Assembly (NCBI RefSeq): GCF_026805325.1
Contig: NZ_JAPRAT010000036.1
Location: forward strand, 1-38,977
Direction: 5' to 3'
From: Natronobacillus azotifigens
GTDB taxonomy: Bacteria > Bacillota > Bacilli > Bacillales > Amphibacillaceae
Length of the DNA: 38,977 nucleotides
The translations under genes and the position numbers were made by a program. Positions 29,616 through 38,475 of the stretch are shown here, piece by piece. The notes beneath the pieces are model-generated. The model made no database searches. It was not told where the DNA came from and worked only from the letters and a program-made list of their open reading frames with translations. How positions within the stretch are numbered: position 1 is the stretch's first letter; each line of letters starts with the position of its first letter.

Positions 29616-30947
29616 ATGCATCAAAAGAGAGTTTTGACTATACTGAACTTGTTTATCGTTGCATTTTTATTTGGTTGTGGTACAACGGAACCAAATACAG
29701 ATTTTATGGATAACAAGGAAACAAAAGAAATTGAGCAAAGAACTGAAGAACAAGAAATCCATGAAGAAATTCAGCCGACAGATGAAACAGATGATCATGA
29801 TAGGGGAAAATTTGAAGAACGCGTTGGAGCTACAACAGAAAAGCAAAATAGTGAATCTGGTTCAGATTCAGCTAGTTCATCCATTGATGGGTTGCTACAT
29901 GCCCATTTCATCGATGTCGGACAAGCAGATGCTACACTGATTACATTAAGTCATGATGATAAAAATTATGCCATGTTAATTGATGCAGGAAATTGGAACC
30001 AATCTGATGTCACCACCTATTTGCAGTCACAAAGTATCGAGAATATTGATATTTTAGTTGGAACTCACGAACACGCAGATCATATTGGACAAATGGATGA
30101 TGTGATCAATCATTTTCAGGTAGAAGAAGTTTGGATGTCTGGAGGTATCGCTACTTCGAACACATTTGAACGAGTGATGACAGCAATTGAACAAAGTGAT
30201 GTCAGCTATGATGAACCAAGAACAGGAGATGTTTATGATTTAGGACCAGTGACGATAGAAATCTTACATCCCAGCACTTTACAAAATGATCCAAATAATA
30301 ACTCGATCTCCATGAAACTCACTTATGGCAATGTTTCTTTTATTTTGACAGGAGATGCTTATCAATCGGATGAACAATCCATGATTAATCAGGGCTTTCA
30401 ATTAGACGCGGATGTTTTAAAGTTAGGTCATCATGGATCGAATACATCAACTAGCACAGCATTTTTAACTGCAGTTAGTCCAAAAATTGCTATCTATTCT
30501 GCTGGCGCTGAAAATAGTTATGGTCATCCTCACGGGGAAGTGATCGATCGTGTCAATAGCCACGGTATTAACTTATACGGGACGGATGTCCATGGTACTA
30601 TTATTGTAGAAACAGATGGGAATGGCATCAATGTTTCTACCAATAAAGACGGAAAAGTAAATCCCGGTACAACAAGTACTTCTAATGATTTTGTTAGTAA
30701 CAGAGAAAAAGAAAATAATAATAATTCAGCATCAAAAGCTTCCGAAGCACCCGAAGATTGTATTGATATTAACACTGCATCCATTGATGACTTACAAGAA
30801 ATTATTCACATCGGACCCGCTCGTGCTGAAGACATTATTCAATTACGCCCATTTGATTCGGTAGACGCATTAACAAGAGTAAATGGAATAGCTGCCGGTA
30901 GATTGCAAGATATTAAAAACCAAGAATTGGCATGCACAGGAGGTTAG
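29616..30947 (+). CDS. Secreted ComEC/Rec2-like metallo-beta-lactamase lipoprotein with helix-hairpin-helix tail
   Basis: This 443-residue protein has a lipoprotein signal peptide (lipobox FLFGC, about residue 21) and an acidic, glutamate-rich linker to about residue 90. A metallo-beta-lactamase domain follows, with HFIDVGQADATLI, the metal motif GTHEHADHIG (H151, H153, D155, H156), LTGDA and LKLGHHGS. This is the layout of the ComEC C-terminal domain. The end (about 375-440) is a helix-hairpin-helix domain, CIDINTASIDDLQEIIHIGP, as in ComEA-type DNA-binding proteins. Together they suggest a surface-held nuclease or phosphodiesterase acting on DNA; activity is inferred. GGGGG precedes the ATG. 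The DUF3006 gene follows immediately. Confidence 0.88.
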   Translation: MHQKRVLTILNLFIVAFLFGCGTTEPNTDFMDNKETKEIEQRTEEQEIHEEIQPTDETDDHDRGKFEERVGATTEKQNSESGSDSASSSIDGLLHAHFIDVGQADATLITLSHDDKNYAMLIDAGNWNQSDVTTYLQSQSIENIDILVGTHEHADHIGQMDDVINHFQVEEVWMSGGIATSNTFERVMTAIEQSDVSYDEPRTGDVYDLGPVTIEILHPSTLQNDPNNNSISMKLTYGNVSFILTGDAYQSDEQSMINQGFQLDADVLKLGHHGSNTSTSTAFLTAVSPKIAIYSAGAENSYGHPHGEVIDRVNSHGINLYGTDVHGTIIVETDGNGINVSTNKDGKVNPGTTSTSNDFVSNREKENNNNSASKASEAPEDCIDINTASIDDLQEIIHIGPARAEDIIQLRPFDSVDALTRVNGIAAGRLQDIKNQELACTGG

Positions 30948-30948
30948 C

Positions 30949-31221
30949 ATGATCTTATATCAAGCTGTTTTTGATCGTATATCAGATAACAACAAAGCCG
31001 TTCTCCTAGTTGAAGGGTTAAATCAAGAATATGTAATTGATCTGCTCCTACTTCCTTCAGGAGCAAAACCAAATGATTGGTTTGAAATCGATATTGAGAA
31101 TAACCGAATTGTAGAAATGCGCTTCGACTCGCAAAAAACGGATGAGACCAAGCATAAGATTAATAAACAAATGAACCGTATCCGAACGCTGAAAAAAGGA
31201 AGTAAATTCAAAAGAAAATAA
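30949..31221 (+). CDS. DUF3006 family protein
   Basis: This 90-residue cytoplasmic protein fits the DUF3006 family, short proteins often encoded next to MBL-fold ComEC-like proteins. It starts with a small beta domain (FDRISDNNKAVLLVEGLNQE) and ends with a lysine-rich basic helix (KGSKFKRK). The AGGAGG ribosome binding site overlaps the end of the preceding gene, whose stop codon is only a base or so away, so the two are translationally coupled. The function is unknown; the pairing suggests that it supports the MBL protein. Confidence 0.82.
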   Translation: MILYQAVFDRISDNNKAVLLVEGLNQEYVIDLLLLPSGAKPNDWFEIDIENNRIVEMRFDSQKTDETKHKINKQMNRIRTLKKGSKFKRK

Positions 31222-31226
31222 TCGAA

Positions 31227-31268
31227 AAGCCAAACAATTCGACGGTTCGCGGATGTTTGGCTTCTTTA
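31227..31268 (+). terminator. Intrinsic terminator after the MBL/DUF3006 pair
   Basis: AAGCCAAACA and TGTTTGGCTT form a perfect 10-bp stem with a 17-nt loop, followed by a T-rich tail. Confidence 0.8.
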
Positions 31269-31314
31269 TATTTAATGCAGACTGAAGTTAGACTACTTCA
31301 CCCCACACTCCTAT

Positions 31315-31346
31315 CGTTCGACAAAAACCGGGCGGTGACAGGCACC
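31315..31346 (-). repeat. REP-like repeat, copy 5
   Basis: CGTTCGACAAAAACCGGGCG then GTGACAGGCACC. The last C of the repeat is also the first base, on the plus strand, of the permease gene's stop codon, so repeat and gene overlap. Confidence 0.8.
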
Positions 31347-32206
31347 TAATCTGCTAGTTTTGATCGGATTGATCGGATTACTACACCGTTCTTTGGAGCG
31401 AACAAAAATACAAGTGCAAATAGTATTGATGCAACCAAAACAATGGATGCACCTGTTGCTACATCATAAATAAATGAATAATAAACACCGATAATCGCAG
31501 ACACAGATCCAAAGGCAGCTGAAAGCACCATCATTACTGGCAAACGGTCAGTTAGCAAGTATGCCGTTGATCCTGGTGTAATTAGCATTGCTACCACGAG
31601 AATGATACCTACGGACTGCAATGACGCCACGGTAACAAGAGAGAGTACTAACATGAAAGTATAGTTGATCCATTTTATTGGCAATCCAATCGCTTGGGCC
31701 ATTGTTGGATCGAAAGTACTTAGCACCAATTGTTTATAGAAAATAAAAATCAGTGCCAAAACAACCACTCCAATACCAACAGTCATCCAGAGGTGCGCTC
31801 TCGATACAGCTAACACATTCCCAAAAAGGATATCCCAAAGATGAACACCCGTACCTCGATTAAGGGTAATTAAAACAATACCTAAGGCAAAAGCTCCGGT
31901 AAACATTATCCCTATCGAAGAATCATGTTTTATTTTACTATTTTGTGAAACATAGCCAATAGCTAAGGCCGTTATAACCCCAGTTACCACTGCCCCAATA
32001 AAAAAACTAATTCCAAACATATAAGAAAGAACAACACCTGGTAAAACTGCATGGGAAATTGCATCCCCCATTAAAGCCATTCCTCTTAAAATAATAAAGC
32101 ATCCAACTACACCGCAAATAATTCCGATTAAAATACCCGCAATCATAGCGTTCTGTAAATATTGATATTGAAAAAGAGATTCAAAGAAAAAAACGAAATT
32201 TCCCAT
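31346..32206 (-). CDS. Manganese/zinc ABC transporter permease
   Basis: This 286-residue permease of the ZnuB/MntC type spans the membrane about eight times. Family landmarks are MIAGILIGIICGVVGCFIIL, GDAISHAVLPGVVLSYM (about 52-70), GTGVHLWDILFGN and LVVAMLITPGSTAYLLTDRL. Its start overlaps the ATPase stop codon as TAATG, so translation is coupled. Metal specificity is judged from the binding protein, which has manganese-type ligands. A REP-like repeat overlaps the stop codon. Confidence 0.9.
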   Translation of the reverse strand: MGNFVFFFESLFQYQYLQNAMIAGILIGIICGVVGCFIILRGMALMGDAISHAVLPGVVLSYMFGISFFIGAVVTGVITALAIGYVSQNSKIKHDSSIGIMFTGAFALGIVLITLNRGTGVHLWDILFGNVLAVSRAHLWMTVGIGVVVLALIFIFYKQLVLSTFDPTMAQAIGLPIKWINYTFMLVLSLVTVASLQSVGIILVVAMLITPGSTAYLLTDRLPVMMVLSAAFGSVSAIIGVYYSFIYDVATGASIVLVASILFALVFLFAPKNGVVIRSIRSKLAD

Positions 32207-32967
32207 TAGTTGCTTGCCACCACCTTACCATTTTCTCCAGACAAAATAATCGCGCTGCCACGGTAAGCTTCTTCAATATTATCAACACTTGCTACTTCAT
32301 CTGGTTTTCCATAAGCAACCAAGCGTTTGTTTAATAAAATCAGGTGATCAAAATAACTTTCTACTTTACTTAAATCATGATGAACAACAAAAAGTGTTTT
32401 TCCTTGATCACGCAAGCTTTTTAACATATCAATGATAATACGTTCAGAAGTTACGTCAATTCCTGCAAATGGTTCATCTAAAAAGAAAATATCTGCTTCT
32501 TGTGCCAATGCTCTTGCTAAAAAAACACGCTGCTGCTGTCCACCTGATAATTCACCAATCTGGCGTCTTCGATACTCGGACATGCCAACCTGGTCTAAAC
32601 ATTTTCGAGCGATTTCACGATCTTTTTCTTTTGGTCGACCGTACCATGTTAAATGAGGAAAACGCCCCATTAACACAACATCCTCAACTAAAACTGGAAA
32701 ATCCATATCTAGATCATTTCTTTGTGGTACATATGCAACTTTTTTACGAACAGTATTTATATTTCGATCTAGCACTGTTATTTTTCCTTTACACGATATA
32801 ATTAATCCTAATACTGCTTTCATTAATGTAGACTTCCCAGCACCATTTGGGCCAATTATTCCAACTAATTGTTGTTGCTCAATAGAAAAGGAAATATCCT
32901 CTAACGCTTTTTGACCATGGTAGGAGACAGAGAGGTCACTTACTTCTATAGCTTTGCTTGCACCCAC
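32206..32967 (-). CDS. Manganese/zinc ABC transporter ATPase
   Basis: This 253-residue ATPase energises the metal importer. It shows Walker A GPNGAGKST (about 38), Q-loop YVPQRNDLD, signature LSGGQQQR (about 141), Walker B DIFFLDEPFAGID and switch histidine VVHHD. The start is a GTG with AAAGGAGG 7 nt upstream. It has its own sigma-A promoter (33044-33072) after the terminator that follows the binding protein gene, so the ATPase and permease can be transcribed separately from the receptor. Confidence 0.92.
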   Translation of the reverse strand: MGASKAIEVSDLSVSYHGQKALEDISFSIEQQQLVGIIGPNGAGKSTLMKAVLGLIISCKGKITVLDRNINTVRKKVAYVPQRNDLDMDFPVLVEDVVLMGRFPHLTWYGRPKEKDREIARKCLDQVGMSEYRRRQIGELSGGQQQRVFLARALAQEADIFFLDEPFAGIDVTSERIIIDMLKSLRDQGKTLFVVHHDLSKVESYFDHLILLNKRLVAYGKPDEVASVDNIEEAYRGSAIILSGENGKVVASN

Positions 32968-33043
32968 AACACAACCTCCTTTGATATAGGATGATTAGAT
33001 TTTCTAAATTAATTAATAAACTAAAAATAGGCATTATCAATTC

Positions 33044-33072
33044 ATTATACGCCTACATAGCTATAATGTTAA
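33044..33072 (-). promoter_or_regulatory. Sigma-A promoter of the metal transporter ATPase/permease genes
   Basis: On the minus strand TTAACA (33072-33067) is followed after 17 bp by TATAAT (33049-33044). An ATAGGC/GCCTAT inverted pair flanks the -10 region and could be a regulator site. Confidence 0.65.
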
Positions 33073-33102
33073 ATGATTTTACGTTTTAGAGACAATTACA
33101 CC

Positions 33103-33131
33103 AAAAGGCACACTTATAAAAGGTGCCTTTT
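33103..33131 (-). terminator. Intrinsic terminator after the metal-binding protein gene
   Basis: AAAAGGCAC and GTGCCTTTT form a perfect 9-bp stem with an 11-nt loop, just past the stop codon of the gene at 33145. It separates the receptor gene from the ATPase gene. Confidence 0.8.
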
Positions 33132-33144
33132 ACCAGCCCTGGAT

Positions 33145-34044
33145 CTACATTAGCCCTTCAGTAAATACTTCCACATTATGTCTCATCATATCAATATACG
33201 TATCTGCACCACTTCCCGATTCTCCGACCGCATCTGTATAAACTTCACCGACAATCGGAACACCGGATTCGTTTGATATAGTTTCCATATAACGAGTATC
33301 TACAGTCGTTTCAACAAACAAACCTGGTACATTCCGTTCAATTACTAACTCCGTTAATCGTGCGAACTGTCGAGGCGTTCCCTCTTCATGAGAGTTAATT
33401 TCCCAAATTCCTTCTGTGTGAAAACCATAATCTTCTCCGAAGTACTTAAAGGCATTCTCACTCAAGACAATGACACGATGTTCTTCAGGAATTTGACTAA
33501 CTTGTTCAGTGATCCAATCATCTAGTTCTTCTAGTTCTGTTAAATAAGCTTCTGCATTTTCTGTATAAACAGCTTCCCCCTCAGGGTCTCTTTCCTTCAA
33601 ATCATTCACTAAGTTCTCTACATAAATGATAACATTTTTCGGGCTTAACCAAGCATGGGGATCAGCTTCGTCATCACCTTCTAACGGAATCGGTGTTACG
33701 CCATCAGCAAGAGTAACAATTTCTGTATCTGTTACATTCTCCACAATATTTTCTAACCATTCTTCCAAATCCAATCCATTCACATAAAAAACATCTGCAT
33801 CACTAACATTTCTAAAATCACTAGGCACTGGCTCATATTCATGAGGTTCTTCTCCAATTGGAACAATATAATCCACATGACCACGATCACCAATAATTTG
33901 ATCAATAATATCCCCTAACACTGAAAAGCTAGTTGTAATAGCCAAACCATCACTTTGTTCTTCTTCAACTCCGTTATTATCACAACCCATTAAAATTCCA
34001 CTGATTAACACGAAAAAAACGAATAGAAATACTGCATTCTTCAT
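33145..34044 (-). CDS. Manganese-type metal-binding lipoprotein (ABC transporter)
   Basis: This 299-residue cluster A-I binding protein resembles PsaA, MntC and SitA. A lipoprotein signal peptide ends at ILMGC (about residue 21). The four metal ligands of the manganese group are in place: H68 in EEPHEYEP, H130 in DPHAWLSP, E196 in LSENAFKYFG and D271 in VYTDAVG. The lack of a histidine-rich loop argues against a zinc-specific receptor. The ATG lies about 12 nt after AAAGGAG. A sigma-A promoter with an MntR-like operator lies about 200 bp upstream, supporting manganese control. ATPase and permease genes follow after a terminator. Confidence 0.9.
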   Translation of the reverse strand: MKNAVFLFVFFVLISGILMGCDNNGVEEEQSDGLAITTSFSVLGDIIDQIIGDRGHVDYIVPIGEEPHEYEPVPSDFRNVSDADVFYVNGLDLEEWLENIVENVTDTEIVTLADGVTPIPLEGDDEADPHAWLSPKNVIIYVENLVNDLKERDPEGEAVYTENAEAYLTELEELDDWITEQVSQIPEEHRVIVLSENAFKYFGEDYGFHTEGIWEINSHEEGTPRQFARLTELVIERNVPGLFVETTVDTRYMETISNESGVPIVGEVYTDAVGESGSGADTYIDMMRHNVEVFTEGLM

Positions 34045-34235
34045 TTTTTGCTACACTCTCCTTTTATCATTTTTATCTTATCTTTTTTCTTAAGCTTTAT
34101 ACAATAGCTGCTGTTACATTTTTCTCGATTCAACTTTTTACGACTAACTCACCTCATCATATTAAATAAACATAAAAAGTTGACTATGAGATAAAACATT
34201 TGATCTGAACTATTTAGTTGTACTTGATTATTTTT

Positions 34236-34252
34236 TTTGCCCTAAGGAAAAA
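34236..34252 (-). promoter_or_regulatory. MntR-like operator
   Basis: TTTTGCCCTAAGGAAAA is an imperfect palindrome close to the TTTGCCTTAAGGAAA type bound by MntR and other DtxR-family metal regulators. It lies just after the -10 box of the metal-binding protein gene, where a bound repressor would block transcription. Confidence 0.6.
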
Positions 34253-34261
34253 CTTGAGTTA

Positions 34262-34291
34262 ATTATAGAATACTAATAAGTATTTTGTCTA
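34262..34291 (-). promoter_or_regulatory. Sigma-A promoter of the metal-binding protein gene
   Basis: On the minus strand TAGACA (34291-34286) is followed after 18 bp by a perfect TATAAT (34267-34262). The transcript would have a leader of about 200 nt, in which I see no riboswitch fold. Confidence 0.65.
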
Positions 34292-34329
34292 GCCTTTTCT
34301 ATAAAAAAATTTTTAACTAAAATTACGAT

Positions 34330-34361
34330 CATTCGACAAAAAACGAGCGGTGACAGGCACC
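34330..34361 (-). repeat. REP-like repeat, copy 6
   Basis: Identical to copies 2 and 4 except for one base (CGAGCGG for CGGGCGG). It lies directly beyond the xylanase terminator and is the copy farthest from a stop codon (about 58 bp). Confidence 0.8.
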
Positions 34362-34373
34362 CCACTTAAAATA

Positions 34374-34412
34374 AGAAGCTCCCAAAGCCTGTTATGGCCT
34401 TGAGAGCTTCTA
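34374..34412 (-). terminator. Intrinsic terminator of the xylanase gene
   Basis: AGAAGCTC..AAAGCC and GGCCTTGAGAGCTTCT pair over about 16 bp with two mismatches around loop TGTTAT. On the minus strand it is followed by TATTTTAAG. Confidence 0.75.
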
Positions 34413-34419
34413 TTAAATA

Positions 34420-37400
34420 TTAATTCATTAGTTTTTCGCGTCGGTTAATGACTATTAAGAAGATTACTCCAGCAAGTAAAGTAAGAAAACCAATCAACAG
34501 CAGGTTATAGTTATTCGTTGCTGTGTCAGGAAGATTATCTCCATCTTTATCGTCATTAACAACTTCTTTTTCTTCGTCACTATCCGTGTCATTTTCTCTT
34601 GGGGCTTCACCGTCTCCTGATGTCTCATCATCTCCTGGATCTCCATCATCTCCTGGATCTCCATCATCTCCTGGATCTCCATCATCTCCTGGATCTCCAT
34701 CATCTCCTGGATCTCCATCATCTCCCGGATCTCCATCATCTCCTGGACCTTCATCATTTCCCAGATCTCCATCATCCCCTGGACCTTCATCATCCCCTGG
34801 ATCCCCATCATCTCCTGGAACTCCAGTTTCTACTTCAAATACACCATATGTTGAGAATCCATTAACTGTGATTCTAATAACATCACCATCAACTTCTCCA
34901 CCAACATATTCCCAACCGTCTACACCAAGATAGAAGATACCTGGATTTTGAGCATCAGGGTTAATTCCTAACTCCAGTACAAATTCACCTTCATAATCTT
35001 CTTCACCTTCTGGGAAATTCAATGTAACAGTGATCATTTCACCAGCAGGGGTTAAGACTTTACCCGCAACATCCAATTCGTTATCTGGTGAATACTCTTC
35101 TATCGTTACTTCTGTACCAAAAGGAATATCAGCAGGTATTGAAATTGATGTTTTCATACCATCGATAACTAGTTTTGCCGCATCAATTAAGACCACTGAT
35201 TGGCCTAATGTGACCACAATCTCTTCAATTGCTTCATCACGATCACTCACAAGAATTAATTCCCCAAACACGGAAGGATCAGAGAAACCTTGACCTGACA
35301 TATCATTCCAAGCCATTGCCCCACGGCGCGCACCATTTTGGGCGTCATTAACTTGGAAATCAAAACCAAGAATATGACCGTCAACTGGTTCAATAGCATA
35401 AAGTGGAATCTTCATTTCTACAACATAGTGTGTACCGTTAACCGCAGTAGCAGTTTCAACACCATCATAAGGTCCACCAGAACCTGTTGTAAAGACATTA
35501 TTGAAGTTAACACGATATTGACCAAAACCTTGATTTGAAGAATAACTTCCTTGCTTTGTATTGTTTTGATCAAGAAAAACTTCTACTGAATCTTGTTCCC
35601 AAGCATTTTCACTCGTATCATCTAGCTCAGAAGTAGCTACTTCAAGTAACACATACAAGAAATCTTCATCCCATAAAGCACGCGTATTTGCTCTCGCAGT
35701 TTGCCAAGCTTGCTGTGCACGGTTAGCTGTCATAACAACAGCTTCGTTCCACACGGAATCAATTTCACCATTGATTGTTGGCGCTTGATCAGTATATACC
35801 GCTTGACCGCGTCTTGGTGGCAATTCAACTTCTTCGTAATCTTCTAAGAATCCAGAAGGATCTGCTACTGCATAAAATGCTGGTTTAGCTTGAAGTCTAT
35901 TATCAAAAAGTAATGGATTTTGTTCCCCTCTCCAACTTGATCCATCATCAAGGCCCCAGAATGTTACTCTAGAGATATGTTCACTATGTTCTTTATAGAT
36001 CTCAAAAATGCTGGCATAAACATAACCTTGTCTCATCGCTTCAGCTTCTGTTAAGACATAGTCATCACCAGCCATAACATCAAGCTCCGTTACACCAATT
36101 TCTACGCCTAAACTAATGAAGCGCTCCATTGATTGTCTAACGTTTGATGGATTCAAGTTGTTATTGTAGTGTGATTGCATCCCTACAGCTTCAATTAACA
36201 ATTCATCCGTGTTATTTTCAGCTTGATAAGTTTCGTTAATATCTTTAACCATATAGTACATAATTTGTGCTTTATCTTGAAGATGATCGTTATAATCATT
36301 GTAATACAATGTGAAGTTTAGTCCCAAATCATCTCTTACTTCTTTCGCTTTTTCAAAAATAATCTGAATATAGTCGTCACCAATCACTTCAAGCGCACGT
36401 GTATCTCTTAAGTGAGCAGTCCAATTATCATATGGCGCACTTCTTACGACAATGGCTTCGTTTAAGATATCCCAAGAAACAATGTCATCACCAAATTGTG
36501 CGTAGTTTGTAATTGCTGCTTCGATATAATTTTCCAAGCTCTCGATTGCATCTTCTCTCGATATACCTTCTGGGAATAAAATATCGTAGTTCGATTGAGA
36601 GTGCCATGTGATCGCATGACCATGGATCTTAAATCCTGCATCGATAGCCGTTTGAACAAATTCATTCTGGCTAGCAAAGTCAAGATTGCCATCTGCATCA
36701 TGCACATATGCAGGTTTCATTGCATTCTCAGCCGTTACTAAATTGAAATGCTTCTTCAACAATTCGGATCTAACACCCTCAAAATCAGGTAGGTTAACTG
36801 CATTACCGATCAAGAAGTCATCAGCATAAATCTCTTTAAGTGATGGTAAATCATGTTGTATTTCAGTTGGCGCCGTATCAAGTTTTACAAAGTTAAAATC
36901 ATCAATGTAGAAAGATTCATTAGGATTATCTGTTTCTAAATAGACAGCTAGGTTACCACCACCAGAACTATTAAATGTATAAGTTCCTTGTAGATGAACC
37001 CATTCGCCATCAGTAACGGTTGCTGAAGCTATATCAGGATAGCTTGCACCATCACCAGAACCAATTTGTGCTTTTAATTGAACATTCGCACTAGCAGGTT
37101 CGTGCATTTTTACCCAGACAGAAACTTCGTATTCACTTCCTAAATCAATATAATCAAACACATCGATCATAACCCCATGCCATTCCTGGGTACGGTTTTC
37201 AGTTAGTAATGAGTGATTTCCGCCTTCAGTATTATTAACACCTTCAACAATTGTTAGTTCCTCAACGCCACCTCTTGGCTCGAAACCGTTGAAAGTTTCA
37301 TGCAAATCAGCATCTTCAAAGTCAATTGTTTCAAATGCTGGAGCTGGTTCTGAATCACCTAAATCTTCAGGAGGAGCGATCAATTCAAATGTAATATCAT

Positions 37401-38391
37401 CAAGATAAAATTCAGAAGTAACATCACTAGATTCAAAATAAACTTGAAGATCTTCTGCTCCTATTCTTGTAGAATATTCACCTGTAAATTCTGTCCATTC
37501 ATCAGATGTGATATTTACCTGAGCAAATGTTGTATAATCGCCATCATCTACTGTAGCTTTAAATAATTCATCTTCTTCAAAATCTGCTGATTTAACATAG
37601 CCTGTTACTCGGTATGTGGCAGTTGGATAGATAGAGTCAGTAAGTGTTACTCTAGCTCCATGCCAATCAGCTGATCTATTTGTTACACTTAAACTATACT
37701 CACCTGTATGACTTTCATCAGTTGTTCTAGAGATTGTTGCATCACCATTTCGTGAAAATCCATTAGCATTTTCTTCAAAATCAAAAAATCCAATGGTTTG
37801 TGGTTCGAAAGTAACTTCATCTTCTTCATCTGTTTCTACTTCAACAATCACCACATCAAGTAAGTAATATGATAATCCATCTGCTCCATCACCATTAGTT
37901 TGGAAACGGAAATATCCAGATATATCTTCACCAATATTCCCCTCTGCTGTTACAGTTACAACTTCTTCATTTACTATCGGAGTTAATCCGTCAAATAGTG
38001 AATAATTGTTATCTGCGATTTGATAAGAACCAGACACATCTTCAGCCTCATCACTGTAGTAGTTAGCTGTAACACGATATGTTTTACCAACTTCTAATTC
38101 TGCTGCTTCAAAAGATAAGGTTGGTGAGTTCCACCCTCCAGTTCGATCAGTAATATGAAATCCTTGTACCTCTTCACCATTAACTAATAATGTCTGAACA
38201 TTCCCTGTACCCCCGGCTGCAGTTGCAAAACCGTGGTCGTCAGTTGAAAAGTCTGTTGAATAAACGACATTTTCTATATTGTCATTCTCATCCCCCGCTG
38301 CCAAAGTCGTAAAAGCCGGGCTAAAGTATGGAATAAGTAATAATACAATCATTAATCTTACGAAAAATTTATCAATATGCTTTTTCCTCAT
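34420..38391 (-). CDS. Cell-wall-anchored multidomain endo-1,4-beta-xylanase (GH10)
   Basis: This 1323-residue surface enzyme cuts xylan. A signal peptide (to about residue 32) is followed by three jelly-roll carbohydrate-binding modules of the CBM22/CBM4_9 type (about 37-185, 200-337, 353-503). The GH10 barrel (about 515-848) has acid/base E645 in DILNEAI and nucleophile E769 in GVTELDVM. A CBM9-like module (about 862-1050), a beta-rich domain (about 1055-1186) and an acidic linker of eleven six-residue repeats follow. The C-terminus is a sortase signal: LPDTA (1287-1291), a hydrophobic helix and RREK. The ATG follows AGGAGGATTGTTA, which is preferred over a start 20 codons upstream. Expression is probably CcpA-controlled. 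Confidence 0.93.
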   Translation of the reverse strand: MRKKHIDKFFVRLMIVLLLIPYFSPAFTTLAAGDENDNIENVVYSTDFSTDDHGFATAAGGTGNVQTLLVNGEEVQGFHITDRTGGWNSPTLSFEAAELEVGKTYRVTANYYSDEAEDVSGSYQIADNNYSLFDGLTPIVNEEVVTVTAEGNIGEDISGYFRFQTNGDGADGLSYYLLDVVIVEVETDEEDEVTFEPQTIGFFDFEENANGFSRNGDATISRTTDESHTGEYSLSVTNRSADWHGARVTLTDSIYPTATYRVTGYVKSADFEEDELFKATVDDGDYTTFAQVNITSDEWTEFTGEYSTRIGAEDLQVYFESSDVTSEFYLDDITFELIAPPEDLGDSEPAPAFETIDFEDADLHETFNGFEPRGGVEELTIVEGVNNTEGGNHSLLTENRTQEWHGVMIDVFDYIDLGSEYEVSVWVKMHEPASANVQLKAQIGSGDGASYPDIASATVTDGEWVHLQGTYTFNSSGGGNLAVYLETDNPNESFYIDDFNFVKLDTAPTEIQHDLPSLKEIYADDFLIGNAVNLPDFEGVRSELLKKHFNLVTAENAMKPAYVHDADGNLDFASQNEFVQTAIDAGFKIHGHAITWHSQSNYDILFPEGISREDAIESLENYIEAAITNYAQFGDDIVSWDILNEAIVVRSAPYDNWTAHLRDTRALEVIGDDYIQIIFEKAKEVRDDLGLNFTLYYNDYNDHLQDKAQIMYYMVKDINETYQAENNTDELLIEAVGMQSHYNNNLNPSNVRQSMERFISLGVEIGVTELDVMAGDDYVLTEAEAMRQGYVYASIFEIYKEHSEHISRVTFWGLDDGSSWRGEQNPLLFDNRLQAKPAFYAVADPSGFLEDYEEVELPPRRGQAVYTDQAPTINGEIDSVWNEAVVMTANRAQQAWQTARANTRALWDEDFLYVLLEVATSELDDTSENAWEQDSVEVFLDQNNTKQGSYSSNQGFGQYRVNFNNVFTTGSGGPYDGVETATAVNGTHYVVEMKIPLYAIEPVDGHILGFDFQVNDAQNGARRGAMAWNDMSGQGFSDPSVFGELILVSDRDEAIEEIVVTLGQSVVLIDAAKLVIDGMKTSISIPADIPFGTEVTIEEYSPDNELDVAGKVLTPAGEMITVTLNFPEGEEDYEGEFVLELGINPDAQNPGIFYLGVDGWEYVGGEVDGDVIRITVNGFSTYGVFEVETGVPGDDGDPGDDEGPGDDGDLGNDEGPGDDGDPGDDGDPGDDGDPGDDGDPGDDGDPGDDGDPGDDETSGDGEAPRENDTDSDEEKEVVNDDKDGDNLPDTATNNYNLLLIGFLTLLAGVIFLIVINRREKLMN
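34618..34815 (-). repeat. 18-bp tandem repeat in the xylanase gene (11 units)
   Basis: Eleven consecutive 18-bp units encode GDDGDP-type hexapeptides; six adjacent units encode the exact GDDGDP sequence and five flanking ones are diverged (GDDEGP, GNDEGP, GDDGDL, GDDETS). The encoded linker is acidic and proline-spaced, and lies just before the sortase anchor, so it probably spans the cell wall. Confidence 0.9.
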
Positions 38392-38461
38392 TAACAATCC
38401 TCCTAAAAATGTATACTTACCATTCGTTGATTCTTTTTTGATAAAAGTCACCTAAAATAGA

Positions 38462-38475
38462 GTAAAACGCTTACA
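38462..38475 (-). promoter_or_regulatory. cre-like site near the xylanase start
   Basis: On the minus strand TGTAAGCGTTTTAC resembles a cre except for the last two bases. It lies about 70 bp before the start codon, within the transcript leader. Confidence 0.4.

Noticed and set aside
34045..34235. Manganese riboswitch in the leader of the metal receptor gene
   Set aside because: No yybP-ykoY-like paired core was visible in this AT-rich leader.
34618..34815. Regular repeats that might be taken for a CRISPR array
   Set aside because: Units are 18 bp with no spacers and lie in frame inside the xylanase gene.
34523..34933. Long low-complexity frames on the plus strand (repeats of SSPGSP and LDLHHL type)
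   Set aside because: They are antisense readings of the 18-bp coding repeat in the xylanase; any such repeat is open in several frames.
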